From an uncultured Pelagibacteraceae bacterium (GTDB lineage Bacteria; Pseudomonadota; Alphaproteobacteria; Pelagibacterales; Pelagibacteraceae), in the NCBI GenBank assembly GCA_902551455.1, contig CACDDC010000005.1:1-64000 (forward strand): DNA of 64,000 nt, given 5' to 3'. Position numbers and translations under genes: made by a program. The stretch's first letter is position 1. The number at the start of each line of letters is the position of its first letter. The notes beneath the pieces are model-generated. The model saw only the letters and a list, made by a program, of their open reading frames with translations. It had not been told where the DNA came from and did no database searches. Shown piece after piece: positions 32,116 through 43,232 of this stretch.

Positions 32116-32775
32116 TTAAATTGTCTTTAAAATTTTTATATTTTTTTTTACGTCTCCCTGATTTTCTTTAAAAATCGTAGTACCTGAAACAAGAATATTT
32201 GCTCCAGCTTCAATAACTGATTTGTAATTTGAAAAATTAATTCCACCATCAACTTCAATATCAAATTTGTAATTATTATCTTTTTTTATACTTGTTAATT
32301 CTTTAATTTTATTTAAGACATCGGGTATAAATTTTTGACCACCGAAACCTGGATATACACTCATAATTAATACAAGGTCAATTTGCTTTAAATGATCGTT
32401 TATTATATTTATGTTTGTATCTGGATTTAGAGATACTCCTACTTTTTTATTAAATTCTCTAATATGCTTTATTGAATTATTTAAATCTTTCGTAGCTTCC
32501 GGATGTATTGTAATAATATCAGCTCCAGCTTCAGCAAAATCTTTTATATATTTGTGAACAGGTGAAATCATAAGATGAACATCGAAAGGTAATTTAGTAT
32601 GATTTCTGAGTTTTTTAATTATGGGAGGGCCGATAGTTAAATTAGGAACAAAGTGGCCATCCATAACATCTATATGAATGAGATCTGCTCCTCCTTTTTC
32701 AAGCCTTTGTATCTCATTCCCCAACTGACTAAAATCAGCTGAAAGTATAGAAGGAGAAATTTTTATTTTTTTCAT
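32116..32775 (-). CDS. rpe: Ribulose-phosphate 3-epimerase
   Basis: ISPSILSADFSQLGNEI, HIDVMDGHFVPNLTIGP, VYPGFGGQKFIP. Confidence 0.98.
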   Translation of the reverse strand: MKKIKISPSILSADFSQLGNEIQRLEKGGADLIHIDVMDGHFVPNLTIGPPIIKKLRNHTKLPFDVHLMISPVHKYIKDFAEAGADIITIHPEATKDLNNSIKHIREFNKKVGVSLNPDTNINIINDHLKQIDLVLIMSVYPGFGGQKFIPDVLNKIKELTSIKKDNNYKFDIEVDGGINFSNYKSVIEAGANILVSGTTIFKENQGDVKKNIKILKTI

Positions 32776-32817
32776 TGATAAATAATTACTAGTATCAATT
32801 TTTGTTTTTTATTTGAA

Positions 32818-33156
32818 TTAATTTTTACCAAAAATTCTGTATATTTCAGCTGCAATTTCACTTTCCAATGGAAAAGATAGCATTCCCATCACTGAATAGC
32901 CTAGTAAATAGGGCATTAAATAAAATCTGATCATGTAAAAAAACCAGGCAACATATAGAGGGATTAATGGACCAATTATGAAACTTGGGGTAATAAACTT
33001 AAACAATTTAATGATTGGGTTTGTATATTTTACAAAAACTCTCATAAAAAAAAACTGAGAGTCTTCCCTTTGAAAAATATTCATAGCTGATCGACCTATT
33101 AATGTCCACATGATAACACCCAAGATATAATCAATTATTAAAACGTATAAAGACAT
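32818..33156 (-). CDS. Small conserved integral membrane protein (YggT-like)
   Basis: 112 aa hydrophobic ORF with regular spacing; YggT-like pattern, family uncertain. Confidence 0.65.
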   Translation of the reverse strand: MSLYVLIIDYILGVIMWTLIGRSAMNIFQREDSQFFFMRVFVKYTNPIIKLFKFITPSFIIGPLIPLYVAWFFYMIRFYLMPYLLGYSVMGMLSFPLESEIAAEIYRIFGKN

Positions 33157-33170
33157 CTTATTTTTGAAGA

Positions 33171-33194
33171 ATGGGGGCGAATTATCGCCCCCAT
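33171..33194 (-). terminator. GC-rich hairpin downstream of the symporter gene
   Basis: ATGGGGGCGA-atta-TCGCCCCCAT 10-bp perfect stem in an AT-rich intergenic gap; no long U-tract. Confidence 0.55.
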
Positions 33195-33206
33195 ATAAAT
33201 TATTAT

Positions 33207-35045
33207 TTAGTGTTGTTTACCAAGAATAGTTTTACCACTAGGTATACGAACTTCGTCTACCATTTTTTGAGTAGCACTATCTGGCTCTTTAGTCATTAAA
33301 CTTACTACAACCATAACAACCAAACATACAGAAGCTCCGATAATACCAAATCTTAAGTGGTCAATACCTAACCATGCCGGATTACCCATAAATTTAGGAT
33401 AGACATAAATTAGATATGCTGTTCCTGACCCAAGACCTGCGATCATACCTGCTATTGCACCTTCTCTAGTAGCTCTCTTCCACCATACTCCAAGTATTAA
33501 TGGGAAGAACAATCCAGACATAGCAAAATCGAAAGCCCAAGCAACCGCACCTAGGATACTAGTGATCCTCATTGATGCAATATATGCTCCAGCAGCACCG
33601 ATTACTATTAAAAGTGCTCTTGCAACTAAAAGTCTTTTTCTTACATCTGCTTTTGGATCAATGATTTTGTAGTAAACATCATGTGATAAAGCATTAGCGA
33701 TTGCAAGAATAAGGCCATCAGCTGTACTCATAGCAGCAGCCATACCTCCAGCAGCAACTAGTCCAGAAATAACGTAAGGTAGTCCTGCAACTTCAGGAGT
33801 TGATAAAACAACCACATCACCTCTCATGAACCATTCATTTAATTGAAGAACGCCGTCTCCATTAAAGTCTGCTATAAAGGCTTGCTTAACATTTACCCAT
33901 TGGCTAACCCACTCAATCTGCATTACATCAGCAATTGGTTTTCCAATAATACCTGTCGATAAAGTCGGATCCATCAATGATAGTTTAGACAATGTAGCTA
34001 ACATAGGTGCTGAAGTATAAAGTATTGCAATAAAGAACAGTGACCAAGCAACTGATTTTCTAGCAGCTTTTACGCTAGGAGTAGTAAAGTATCTCATTAA
34101 AATGTGAGGTAAAGAAGCAGTTCCTACCATCATACATAGAGCCAATGAAATAAATTTCCAAGCAGCCATTCCACCACTAGGCACTTCTGAGTGTGCTACA
34201 GCTATAGATTTTAAACCACCTGGTACTCCAGCAGCTTTAATATCAGCAGCTGAGTTTTTAATTAAACCAAATTGCGCCTCAAGTTCACTTAGTCTTGCAA
34301 CTTCTTCTCCCAACATTAAATGTGGAAAAACTCCGAAGCCACCTTTATTACTAATCCAGAAAATTGGAATTAAGTAAGCTATAATCAATACGATGTACTG
34401 AGCAACTTGAGTCCAAGTAACCGCTCTCATTCCACCTAACATTGAACATAATAAAATACTTATTAAACCTACCCAAACTCCTAATTCAAATGGTATAGCA
34501 AGTGCTCTAGAAGCAATTGTTCCTGTTGCGTTAATTTGAGCTGTCACGTATGTGAAAGAAGCCAAAGATAATACTACTACAGCACAGAATCTTGCAAGGT
34601 TTCCGCCGTATCTAGTTCCAATGAAATCTGGCACAGTGTAACAACCAAACTTTCTTAAATATGGTGCTAGCAATGATGATACTAATACATATCCACCAGT
34701 CCAACCAACTAAGAAAGCCATATAAGTATAGCCACCAAAATAAATACCACCTGCCATTGCAACGAATGATGCACCTGACATCCAGTCAGCTGCAGTAGCC
34801 ATTCCGTTAAATACTGTTGGTACTTGTCTTCCGGCGACGTAATACGCATCTACTTGTACAGTTCTAGATAAATATCCAATGAATGCATATATACAAACTG
34901 TAAAAGCTACAAATAAAATACCTATTGTTTTTGCGGTCATTCCTGCTTGTTCAGCAATAGCCATCAAAATGATAAATACTATGAACCCGCCAGTATATGT
35001 TCCGTAAATTTTAGGTAAGTTTTGTACAAAGTTTCCTTTAAACAT
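33207..35045 (-). CDS. Sodium:solute symporter (ActP-like, VC_2705-type)
   Basis: SSF motifs: YYVAGRQVPTVFNGMATAADWMSGASFVAMAG; paired with DUF4212 protein. Confidence 0.92.
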   Translation of the reverse strand: MFKGNFVQNLPKIYGTYTGGFIVFIILMAIAEQAGMTAKTIGILFVAFTVCIYAFIGYLSRTVQVDAYYVAGRQVPTVFNGMATAADWMSGASFVAMAGGIYFGGYTYMAFLVGWTGGYVLVSSLLAPYLRKFGCYTVPDFIGTRYGGNLARFCAVVVLSLASFTYVTAQINATGTIASRALAIPFELGVWVGLISILLCSMLGGMRAVTWTQVAQYIVLIIAYLIPIFWISNKGGFGVFPHLMLGEEVARLSELEAQFGLIKNSAADIKAAGVPGGLKSIAVAHSEVPSGGMAAWKFISLALCMMVGTASLPHILMRYFTTPSVKAARKSVAWSLFFIAILYTSAPMLATLSKLSLMDPTLSTGIIGKPIADVMQIEWVSQWVNVKQAFIADFNGDGVLQLNEWFMRGDVVVLSTPEVAGLPYVISGLVAAGGMAAAMSTADGLILAIANALSHDVYYKIIDPKADVRKRLLVARALLIVIGAAGAYIASMRITSILGAVAWAFDFAMSGLFFPLILGVWWKRATREGAIAGMIAGLGSGTAYLIYVYPKFMGNPAWLGIDHLRFGIIGASVCLVVMVVVSLMTKEPDSATQKMVDEVRIPSGKTILGKQH

Positions 35046-35305
35046 TAGTCATCCTCCCCTCGTTCTTGGAAGCCAAACTCTTCATCAATTTTCTCTTGCT
35101 TATTAGCAAACCAGAAAATCAATACAACAAAGGCTATAATAGATCCTTGCGCACACATGTAATACGCTAAAGGGTATCCTAAAAAACTACCTTCGTTTAA
35201 GCTTGAACCAAACATGAAGATTAGATAACCGAAAACAAACCAAATAACTAAGGTTAACACCATTAGTCCTCTAGTCTTTTCCCAGTGTTTTTCTTTGTTT
35301 GACAT
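35045..35305 (-). CDS. DUF4212 small membrane subunit of symporter
   Basis: KHWEKTRGLMVLTLVIWFVFGYLI...GYPLAYYMCAQGSIIAFVVLIFWF. Confidence 0.88.
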   Translation of the reverse strand: MSNKEKHWEKTRGLMVLTLVIWFVFGYLIFMFGSSLNEGSFLGYPLAYYMCAQGSIIAFVVLIFWFANKQEKIDEEFGFQERGEDD

Positions 35306-35406
35306 TTTTTTCCCTCCCTATAGGTTAAAAGAGGAAACCATACATGTTTGAAAATATATTGGAAGAGTTAAAAAACGCCTATTTATTTAGGAAATATTAA
35401 ATTTAT

Positions 35407-36039
35407 TTGAATATGGGTATAAAATACAAGCTAAAATTGAAGGATTTAAAACTAGAGTATTTAATCGATTATTTCTCGCCAGTTCTTAAATATTTTAGAC
35501 CAAAAAAAAAAATAAGTAATTTTCAGGATTTAAAAAATTTTGTTAAGGAAAAATCGGCTTGGGTTAGTCAAGTGACTTTGTATGGATATTTAAAAACAAG
35601 GATGGGAGCAAAGTATGTGCTTATGTTTGAGGACGAAATTTTTTTAGGATCAATAAATAAAGCAAAATGGAATATCTATGTTGTTTCAATTCAAGATTTA
35701 ATATTTTATTCAATCTCATATCTAAAAGAAAATAATAATATGCATGATATAGCAAAAGCTAAAGAAATTTTTTACGAAATTTTAAATGAAGAAAAAAAAA
35801 ATCAAATACCTAATGAGGTATTTGATAAAGCGTCAAAAGAATTTGACCAAAGATTTCAAGATATTGATTGGATAAATTATTATAAAGATTTACCATTTAA
35901 TTCTAGTGCTCTTGCCCTTTACGAATGGTCTCCTATCGCTGAAGAATTAAAAACTTTAGATAGAGAGATTGTTTTAAATTCTATGATATTAAAATGGGAT
36001 AATGTTAAAAAAGATTTTAAAGAATTAATTAACTTTTAA
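35407..36039 (+). CDS. Uncharacterised protein
   Basis: Intact 210-aa ORF, no recognised motif. Confidence 0.75.
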   Translation: MNMGIKYKLKLKDLKLEYLIDYFSPVLKYFRPKKKISNFQDLKNFVKEKSAWVSQVTLYGYLKTRMGAKYVLMFEDEIFLGSINKAKWNIYVVSIQDLIFYSISYLKENNNMHDIAKAKEIFYEILNEEKKNQIPNEVFDKASKEFDQRFQDIDWINYYKDLPFNSSALALYEWSPIAEELKTLDREIVLNSMILKWDNVKKDFKELINF

Positions 36040-38091
36040 GTTTTTTCTATTTTCAACTAAACTGCTAACTACACTTGGATCTGCTAGAGTAGTTGTATCA
36101 CCCAATTGATCATGTTGATTTGCTGCTATCTTTCTCAAAATTCTTCTCATAATTTTTCCTGATCTAGTTTTTGGAAGTCCAGGAGCAAATTGAATATAAT
36201 CGGGTGTTGCAATTGGACCTATTTGCCTTCTCACCCAATGTTTTAAATCTCTTTCAAGTTCTCCATTTGGTTCCTCTCCAGCAACAAGTGTAACATAACA
36301 ATATAAACCATTTCCTTTTATGTCGTGAGGGTAACCTACAACCGCTGCCTCTGCTACTTTTGGATGAGCAACAAAAGCACTTTCGATTTCTGCAGTTCCC
36401 AAGTTATGGCCAGATACTATTATTACATCATCAACTCTTCCGGTGATCCAATAGTACCCATCTTTATCTCTTCTACATCCATCCCCAGTAAAATACTTTC
36501 CATCGAATTGAGAAAAATAAGTTTCTATAAACCTTTTATGATCACCATAAACAGTCCTCATTTGTCCAGGCCAAGATTGTGATATACACAAATTTCCTTG
36601 AGACTCCCCCTTTAATACTTTACCTTCTTTATCTACTATAACTGGTTTTATTCCATAAAATGGTTTTGTTGCTGATCCTGGTTTAAGGTCTATCGCCCCT
36701 GTTTGAGGACTTATTAATATTCCACCAGTTTCCGTTTGCCACCAAGTATCAACTATGGGACATCTACTATCCCCTACAGTCTTATAATACCATTGCCAAG
36801 CTTCAGGATTAATAGGCTCTCCAACTGTACCAAGTAACTTCAATGTTTTTCTTGATGTTTTCTTAACAGGACCGTCTCCTTCTCTCATTAAAGATCTTAT
36901 AGCGGTAGGTGCTGTATAAAATATATTTACTTTATATTTATCAACAATCTGCCACCATCTTGAACTATCAGGATAATTTGGAACACCTTCAAACATAATT
37001 GTGGTAGCTGCGTTGGATAGAGGACCATAAATAATATAACTGTGACCCGTAATCCAACCAATGTCAGCTGTACAGAAGTAAATATCTTTTGGTTTGTAAT
37101 TAAAAATATATTGATGTGTCATTGAAGCATATACCATATAACCACCCGTAGTATGTAAAACCCCTTTGGGTTTTCCTGTAGATCCAGATGTATACAAAAT
37201 GAATAGAGGATCTTCTGCTCCCATTTCTTCTGGTTCGCAATTAACTGAAATATTTTTTATCATTTTATGGTACCAAATATCTCTGCTTTCATCCCAATTA
37301 ATTCTATTTCCGGTTCTTTTCACAACTATACATTTTTTAACATTAGGACAATGTACCAATGCTTCATCTACAAGAGATTTTAATGGTAGTATTTTATCTC
37401 CTCTTAAACCCTCATCCTGAGTAATTACAAAATCTGACTTGCAATCATTTATTCTTCCAGAAATACTGTCAGGCGAGAATCCTCCAAAAATAATTGAATG
37501 AATCGCTCCAATTCTTGCACAAGCTAACATTGTGTAAGCTAACTCAGGTATCATAGTTAAATAGATAGTTACTCTATCTCCTTTTTTAACTCCAATTTCT
37601 TTTAATCCATTTGCTGCTTTTGAAACTTCTTTATGAAGTTCTTTAAAAGATATTTTTTTTTGAGTTTTTGGATCATTTCCAACCCATATTATTGCAGTTT
37701 TATCTTTATATTTTTTTAAATGTCTGTCGATACAATTAGCTGAAGCATTTAGTGTACCATCATAATACCATTTAATATGAACATCATCTTTACTGTATTT
37801 ATAATCTTTGACTTTAGTGTAAGGTTTTATCCAAGTAATTCTTTTTCCTTCTTTTTTCCAAAAACTTTCATTATCTTTTATAGATAAATTATATTTTTTT
37901 TCATATTGTGACTTATTTACTTGAGCTCTGTTAATCCAATCGTTCTTAGTTCTATAAATTAATTCATTTTCTCCAACCTTGGATTTTTTTTTTACGACTC
38001 TTGATTTAGATTTAGTTTTAAATTTACCTTTTTTTCTTTTAGTTTTTTTAAATTTAACTTTAGATTTATTTTTTTTAGTTCTTTTTGACAT
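36025..38091 (-). CDS. acsA: Acetyl-CoA synthetase with Lys-rich N-terminal extension
   Basis: [53 protein letters not shown]. Confidence 0.95.
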   Translation of the reverse strand: MSKRTKKNKSKVKFKKTKRKKGKFKTKSKSRVVKKKSKVGENELIYRTKNDWINRAQVNKSQYEKKYNLSIKDNESFWKKEGKRITWIKPYTKVKDYKYSKDDVHIKWYYDGTLNASANCIDRHLKKYKDKTAIIWVGNDPKTQKKISFKELHKEVSKAANGLKEIGVKKGDRVTIYLTMIPELAYTMLACARIGAIHSIIFGGFSPDSISGRINDCKSDFVITQDEGLRGDKILPLKSLVDEALVHCPNVKKCIVVKRTGNRINWDESRDIWYHKMIKNISVNCEPEEMGAEDPLFILYTSGSTGKPKGVLHTTGGYMVYASMTHQYIFNYKPKDIYFCTADIGWITGHSYIIYGPLSNAATTIMFEGVPNYPDSSRWWQIVDKYKVNIFYTAPTAIRSLMREGDGPVKKTSRKTLKLLGTVGEPINPEAWQWYYKTVGDSRCPIVDTWWQTETGGILISPQTGAIDLKPGSATKPFYGIKPVIVDKEGKVLKGESQGNLCISQSWPGQMRTVYGDHKRFIETYFSQFDGKYFTGDGCRRDKDGYYWITGRVDDVIIVSGHNLGTAEIESAFVAHPKVAEAAVVGYPHDIKGNGLYCYVTLVAGEEPNGELERDLKHWVRRQIGPIATPDYIQFAPGLPKTRSGKIMRRILRKIAANQHDQLGDTTTLADPSVVSSLVENRKNLKVN

Positions 38092-38095
38092 AAAT

Positions 38096-38515
38096 TTATA
38101 TTGTAATACTACCCATCTTCAAAATAATTTTCCAGCTTTTAGTGTCGACTGGCATAACTGATAATCTTGACTGTTTTATTAATTGCAGCTTTTTAAGATT
38201 ATTATTTTTCTTAATATCGGCTAAAGAAACTGGTTTTTTGAATAGTTTTTTAAATTTAACTCTGACAGCTAAAAATTTTTTTTTTCTATCAGTAGGGTCA
38301 ACAAAAGCTTCTTTGATTACCTGCACTATTCCGACAATCTCTTTTCCTATATTTGAATGGTAGAAAAAACAAAGATCGCCTTTTTTCATTTTACCTAAAT
38401 TATTTTTAGCTTGATAATTTCTTACTCCATCCCATACTACGCCTTTTAGCCCTTCATTTTTCTGTTGTTCAATTGACCAAACATTTGGTTCTGATTTTAA
38501 TAGCCAATATTGCAT
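38096..38515 (-). CDS. EVE domain-containing protein
   Basis: [20 protein letters not shown]...[13 protein letters not shown]. Confidence 0.93.
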   Translation of the reverse strand: MQYWLLKSEPNVWSIEQQKNEGLKGVVWDGVRNYQAKNNLGKMKKGDLCFFYHSNIGKEIVGIVQVIKEAFVDPTDRKKKFLAVRVKFKKLFKKPVSLADIKKNNNLKKLQLIKQSRLSVMPVDTKSWKIILKMGSITI

Positions 38516-38558
38516 TTAGTTTAATATAATTTATTATAAAAATTATCAAAATAAATAT

Positions 38559-39104
38559 ATGAGAGAAACAACCTATTCATATGCTAAAAATCTTTTTAAT
38601 CCAAATCAAATTAAAGAAATTAATACACAAGTACAAAAAAGTTTTATTACAGGTAGTGATTTTTTAGCAACTGGTGCCAAAAAAAGTTCAAATGTTAAAT
38701 TTTTATATCTCGGATCAATTCAAAGATTAATTTTACCATTTTTGGATTATTGTTTTACTATAAATAATTCAAAATTTGGTTTTGATTTATTTCAGTTAAG
38801 TTCACGAACTATAATAAATTATAATTTATACAGTATTGGTACAGAATACAGTTGGCATGTTGATGCTGAGTCTAAATCTCCAATAAGAGATATAAAATTA
38901 ACTTGTTTATTAAATTTATCAGAGGAAAAATTTGAAGGTGGTGATTTATATTTATTTAAAGGCGAAGAAGTAAAATGCTCAGAGTTTAGAGATCCTGGTA
39001 GTGCAATTGTGTTTCCATCCTTTACAAATCATAGAGTTGATAAGTTAATTTCTGGTTCAAGATCAACTTTAGCTGTTTGGATGACAGGACCAAAATTTAG
39101 ATAA
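38559..39104 (+). CDS. 2OG-Fe(II) oxygenase family protein
   Basis: WHVDAES ... GSAIVFPSFTNHRVDKLISGSRSTLAVWMTGP (HxD...H...R). Confidence 0.87.
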   Translation: MRETTYSYAKNLFNPNQIKEINTQVQKSFITGSDFLATGAKKSSNVKFLYLGSIQRLILPFLDYCFTINNSKFGFDLFQLSSRTIINYNLYSIGTEYSWHVDAESKSPIRDIKLTCLLNLSEEKFEGGDLYLFKGEEVKCSEFRDPGSAIVFPSFTNHRVDKLISGSRSTLAVWMTGPKFR

Positions 39105-39106
39105 TA

Positions 39107-40180
39107 CTAAAGTTTTACACCAGAACCTTTTAAAAATTTGGCATTTTCATCCAATGCCCATCTAGGATTAACTTGAAAATTTAAGTTATCGAATTTATTT
39201 AATTTAAATTTTTCCAATCCAGCCATAGCTATCATGGCAGCATTATCACTACATAATTTAAGTTCAGGAAAAATTGTTTTGAAATTATTTTTTTTACTAA
39301 TAACTTCCAATTTACCTCGTATACCTTTATTTGCCGCAACTCCTCCAGCTATTACAAAAGTATTATCTTTAATTTTAGTTTTTTTAACAAATTCTTTAAA
39401 AGCAATTTTGGTTTTTTTACAAAGTATATCCTCGATGGTTTTTTGGAAGGATGCTGCTAAATTATATTTGTCCTTTTCATTATTAATATTTTTTGCAATT
39501 TTTAATACTGCAGTTTTAAGGCCTGCAAATGATAGATTACACCCACCTTTATTTAGAATAGGTTTTGGAAGTTGAAATTTATTACAATCGCCTTTTTTCG
39601 CAAATTCTTCTATTTTTGGACCTCCAGGAAATTCTATACCAAGAAGTTTAGCGGTCTTGTCAAATGCTTCTCCTAATGCATCATCTATTGTAGTTCCTAT
39701 TCTCTCATAATTACTTAGTCCATTTACACTTAAATATTGAGTATGTCCTCCTGAAATTAATAAAAGCAAATAAGGATAGTCAATTTTAAAATTAAGCTTA
39801 GGACTTAGTGCGTGCCCCTCCAAATGATTAACTGCTATAAATGGTTTATTTATTGAAAGAGACAATGCCTTTGCAAAATTTAACCCAACACTTAAACATA
39901 CAACTAAACCTGGACCACCAGTTACAGCTACTGCGTCTATGTCTGTAATTTTTATTTTACTTTCTTTAATTGCTTTATTTGTAATAAGATCAATTTTTTC
40001 AATATGAGATCTTGCAGCCAACTCAGGAACTACTCCCCCAAACTCTTTATGAACATCAAATTGACTAGATACTATATTTGATAGTATTTTTGGAATTCCA
40101 CTATTGTCATCCTGAATAATTGCTGCTGCAGTCTCATCACAACTGGTTTCTATACCTAGTATTATTGGTTTTTTGTTCAT
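39107..40180 (-). CDS. tsaD: tRNA N6-adenosine threonylcarbamoyltransferase TsaD
   Basis: LGIETSCDETAAAII, NHLEGHALSP, SGGHTQYL. Confidence 0.98.
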   Translation of the reverse strand: MNKKPIILGIETSCDETAAAIIQDDNSGIPKILSNIVSSQFDVHKEFGGVVPELAARSHIEKIDLITNKAIKESKIKITDIDAVAVTGGPGLVVCLSVGLNFAKALSLSINKPFIAVNHLEGHALSPKLNFKIDYPYLLLLISGGHTQYLSVNGLSNYERIGTTIDDALGEAFDKTAKLLGIEFPGGPKIEEFAKKGDCNKFQLPKPILNKGGCNLSFAGLKTAVLKIAKNINNEKDKYNLAASFQKTIEDILCKKTKIAFKEFVKKTKIKDNTFVIAGGVAANKGIRGKLEVISKKNNFKTIFPELKLCSDNAAMIAMAGLEKFKLNKFDNLNFQVNPRWALDENAKFLKGSGVKL

Positions 40181-40238
40181 AAAAAAATTTTTTTAATTTA
40201 TACAATTAAATTATAAGTATGGAATATAAATAAATTTT

Positions 40239-41150
40239 ATGAGAAAAAAAAAAATAATTATTGGCTCTAGAGGTAGCAAATTAGCTTTGATTTACGCAAA
40301 TAAGGTTAAAAATCAATTAAATAAAATATTTCAAAATATTATAGATATTAAAGCAATTAAAACATCTGGGGATGAAAATCAGAAAGATCGACTTTCTGAA
40401 ATTGGTGGAAAAGGCTTATTTTCGAAAAAAATTGAGATCGAACTTCTCGAAAAAAGAATTGATTTGGCTGTTCATGCATTAAAAGATATGCCCTCAATTG
40501 AAACTGATGGATTAATTACAAACTGTTACTTAAAAAGGAATTTTCCTAATGAGGTATTGATTAGTAAAAATAATCTAACTTTAGATAAACTGAAATCTAA
40601 TTCAATAATTGGTACTTCATCCTTTAGAAGAGAATATCAACTCAAACATAGAAGAAATGATTTAATATACAAATTAATTAGGGGAAATGTAGATACAAGA
40701 ATAAATAAAATGAAAGAAGGTTTATATGATGCAATTATTTTATCTAAGGCAGGAATTGATAATTTAAATTTATCAAAATACATATCACAAGAGTTTTCAG
40801 TAGATGAAATTATTCCAAGCGTCGGCCAAGGCATAATCGCAATTCAATGCAGGTATGATGATGAAGAAATGATTAATTATTTAAATAAAATTAATCATGA
40901 ACAAACTAATATTTGTGCCACAACTGAGAGAGAAGTTCTTAAAATATTAGAAGGTGACTGTGATACAGCAATTGGAGCTTTTTCTTTTATTAAAGGAAAT
41001 AAAATTAATTTAATTGCAGAATTATTTTCAGTTGATGGTAAAAATAAATATAATTTTAAAGCTGAAAATAAACTACATCTTGCTAAGGAATTAGGACAAA
41101 AAGTTGGTAATTTTTTAAAAAAAAAATCTGAAGGAAATTATAAAAGATAG
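40239..41150 (+). CDS. hemC: Hydroxymethylbilane synthase
   Basis: IIGSRGSKLALIYAN, AVHALKDMPS, LEGDCDTAIGA. Confidence 0.97.
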   Translation: MRKKKIIIGSRGSKLALIYANKVKNQLNKIFQNIIDIKAIKTSGDENQKDRLSEIGGKGLFSKKIEIELLEKRIDLAVHALKDMPSIETDGLITNCYLKRNFPNEVLISKNNLTLDKLKSNSIIGTSSFRREYQLKHRRNDLIYKLIRGNVDTRINKMKEGLYDAIILSKAGIDNLNLSKYISQEFSVDEIIPSVGQGIIAIQCRYDDEEMINYLNKINHEQTNICATTEREVLKILEGDCDTAIGAFSFIKGNKINLIAELFSVDGKNKYNFKAENKLHLAKELGQKVGNFLKKKSEGNYKR

Positions 41151-41152
41151 AT

Positions 41153-41851
41153 ATGCATATATTACTTACAAGACCTTTTGAAGATTGCAAAGATCTGATT
41201 ATTAAATTCAAATCTTTAGGTCATAATATTTCTCATTTACCTGTAATTAAAATTGAAAGTAAAAAATATGAAAAACATAATTTAAATGAATACCAAGGAA
41301 TAATTTTTACGAGTTCCAATGCAATAAAAAATTTAAATATGCAAAAATTAAATAAAAAAATATTATGTTATTGCGTTGGATTAGCAACCGAGCAAACAGC
41401 AAAATATAATGGTTTTCAAAATATTTATTCTGCCGAAGGTAATGTGGATAATTTAAAAGAAATTATTTTGCAAACATTTACTCCTAAGAAAGGAAAACTT
41501 TTATATGTAAGTGGTGAGACAATATCTTATAATTTAGACAAAGAATTAAATAGAGAAGGATATACAATCAAAAGATTAATTAATTATTCAGTTTTGCCTA
41601 TTGAAGATCTAGATCTTAAGTTTATTAATACTCTTAAATCTTCAATGCCTGAGATAGTATTTATATATTCACAATATAGTGCAAAAAATTTCTTGAATTT
41701 AATCAAAAAATATCAGTTAGTTGACTACTGGATGAATACAAACTTAATGTGTATAAGTGAAAAATCGTCTTCAGTATTAAATGTAATTAAATGGAAAAAA
41801 ATCTTTCTTTTTAATCCTGGAGAAGAAGAATATTTGTTATATAAAATTTAA
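41153..41851 (+). CDS. hemD: Uroporphyrinogen-III synthase
   Basis: ILLTRPFEDCKDL..., GIIFTSSNAIKNL; adjacent to hemC. Confidence 0.88.
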   Translation: MHILLTRPFEDCKDLIIKFKSLGHNISHLPVIKIESKKYEKHNLNEYQGIIFTSSNAIKNLNMQKLNKKILCYCVGLATEQTAKYNGFQNIYSAEGNVDNLKEIILQTFTPKKGKLLYVSGETISYNLDKELNREGYTIKRLINYSVLPIEDLDLKFINTLKSSMPEIVFIYSQYSAKNFLNLIKKYQLVDYWMNTNLMCISEKSSSVLNVIKWKKIFLFNPGEEEYLLYKI

Positions 41852-41853
41852 TT

Positions 41854-42939
41854 ATGGAACTTTTAAATAATTTTAAAAACTTATTTATATCAGTATGGGA
41901 AAAAGGAATTCTAGGAGTAAATATATTTGAGATATTAATTGGTATTGGAATTTTTTTTATATTTTTGATTTTTCGAGGAATTATAAGCAAAGTAATTATT
42001 AAAAGATTAGAAGGTATAGCAAAAAAAACAACAAACAAACTTGATGATACTTTTGTCTATGCGATGGAAGGACCTGCAAGGTTCTTACCTATAGTAATTG
42101 GATTTTTTATTGCAAGTTATTACATATCATTTTCAGAAGATAGTAGAGAGATAGTAGATACTATCAATAGAACTTTAATTACAATTTTTATATTTTGGGT
42201 TATTCATCAAGTTATAGAGCCAATTTCATATATACTTAGTGGTCTTAATAAAATTTTAACTAGAGAGCTTATAGGCTGGATAATTAAATCTCTAAAAATT
42301 TTAATTTTTATTTTAGGATTAGCAGCAGTGCTTGAACTTTGGGGCATAAAGATAGGACCAATAATCGCAGGATTAGGTTTATTTGGTGTAGCAGTAGCAT
42401 TAGGTGCTCAGGATTTATTTAAAAATTTAATTTCTGGAATATTAGTTTTAGTCGAAAAAAGATTTAAAATTGGTGATTGGATACTTGTTGAAGGAATTAT
42501 TGAAGGAATAGTTGAAAAAATTGGATTTAGATCAACTGTTATAAGAAAATTTGACAAATCAATAGCTATAATTCCAAATTTTCAATTTGCAGAAAATGCA
42601 GTCATTAATATAAGTCAGACAACTAATTGGATTATTAGTTGGACAATTAATCTACAGTATGATTCGACGATTGATCAACTTAAAACAATTAGAAATGAAA
42701 TAGAAAATTACATAAAAAAACACGCAGACTATAAACCTGAACTTGGATATGCAGTAAGAGTGGATAGTTTTGCTGAAAGTTCTATTGATATGTATATTAG
42801 ATGTTTTACAAAAACAGATGATTGGGATGAATGGTTAGCTGTAAAAGAAAGACTTGCAATTGAAATAAAACAAATTGTAGAAAAAAATGCAGCCTCATTC
42901 GCTTTTCCTAGTCAGTCAATTTATGTTGAGAAGAAATGA
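41854..42939 (+). CDS. Mechanosensitive ion channel MscS family protein
   Basis: AGLGLFGVAVALGAQDLFKNLISGILVLVEKRFKIGDWI. Confidence 0.95.
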   Translation: MELLNNFKNLFISVWEKGILGVNIFEILIGIGIFFIFLIFRGIISKVIIKRLEGIAKKTTNKLDDTFVYAMEGPARFLPIVIGFFIASYYISFSEDSREIVDTINRTLITIFIFWVIHQVIEPISYILSGLNKILTRELIGWIIKSLKILIFILGLAAVLELWGIKIGPIIAGLGLFGVAVALGAQDLFKNLISGILVLVEKRFKIGDWILVEGIIEGIVEKIGFRSTVIRKFDKSIAIIPNFQFAENAVINISQTTNWIISWTINLQYDSTIDQLKTIRNEIENYIKKHADYKPELGYAVRVDSFAESSIDMYIRCFTKTDDWDEWLAVKERLAIEIKQIVEKNAASFAFPSQSIYVEKK

Positions 42940-43229
42940 TTGCAATTTTCTATTTAGTTCTTCAATTATTAAAACTTTATTCGTATGTAGTAATTGCAAA
43001 TGTTGTTATAAGTTGGTTGATTGCATTTAATGTAATTAATACTTCAAACAGGTTTGTCTATATGATCTTAGATTTTACTTATAGGCTTACAGAACCTTTT
43101 TTAAGTAAAATTAGAACTTTTTTACCCAATCTGGGTGCATTTGATATTTCACCAATCATTCTTCTTTTGTTGATATGGTTTATAGAAATGTGTATGAAGC
43201 TTTATTTGGCGCCAATAATTTTTAATTAA
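42936..43229 (+). CDS. YggT family protein
   Basis: YSYVVIANVVISWLIAFNVIN...LTEPFLSKIRTFLPNLGAFDISPIILLLLI. Confidence 0.92.
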   Translation: MIAIFYLVLQLLKLYSYVVIANVVISWLIAFNVINTSNRFVYMILDFTYRLTEPFLSKIRTFLPNLGAFDISPIILLLLIWFIEMCMKLYLAPIIFN

Positions 43230-43232
43230 TTC

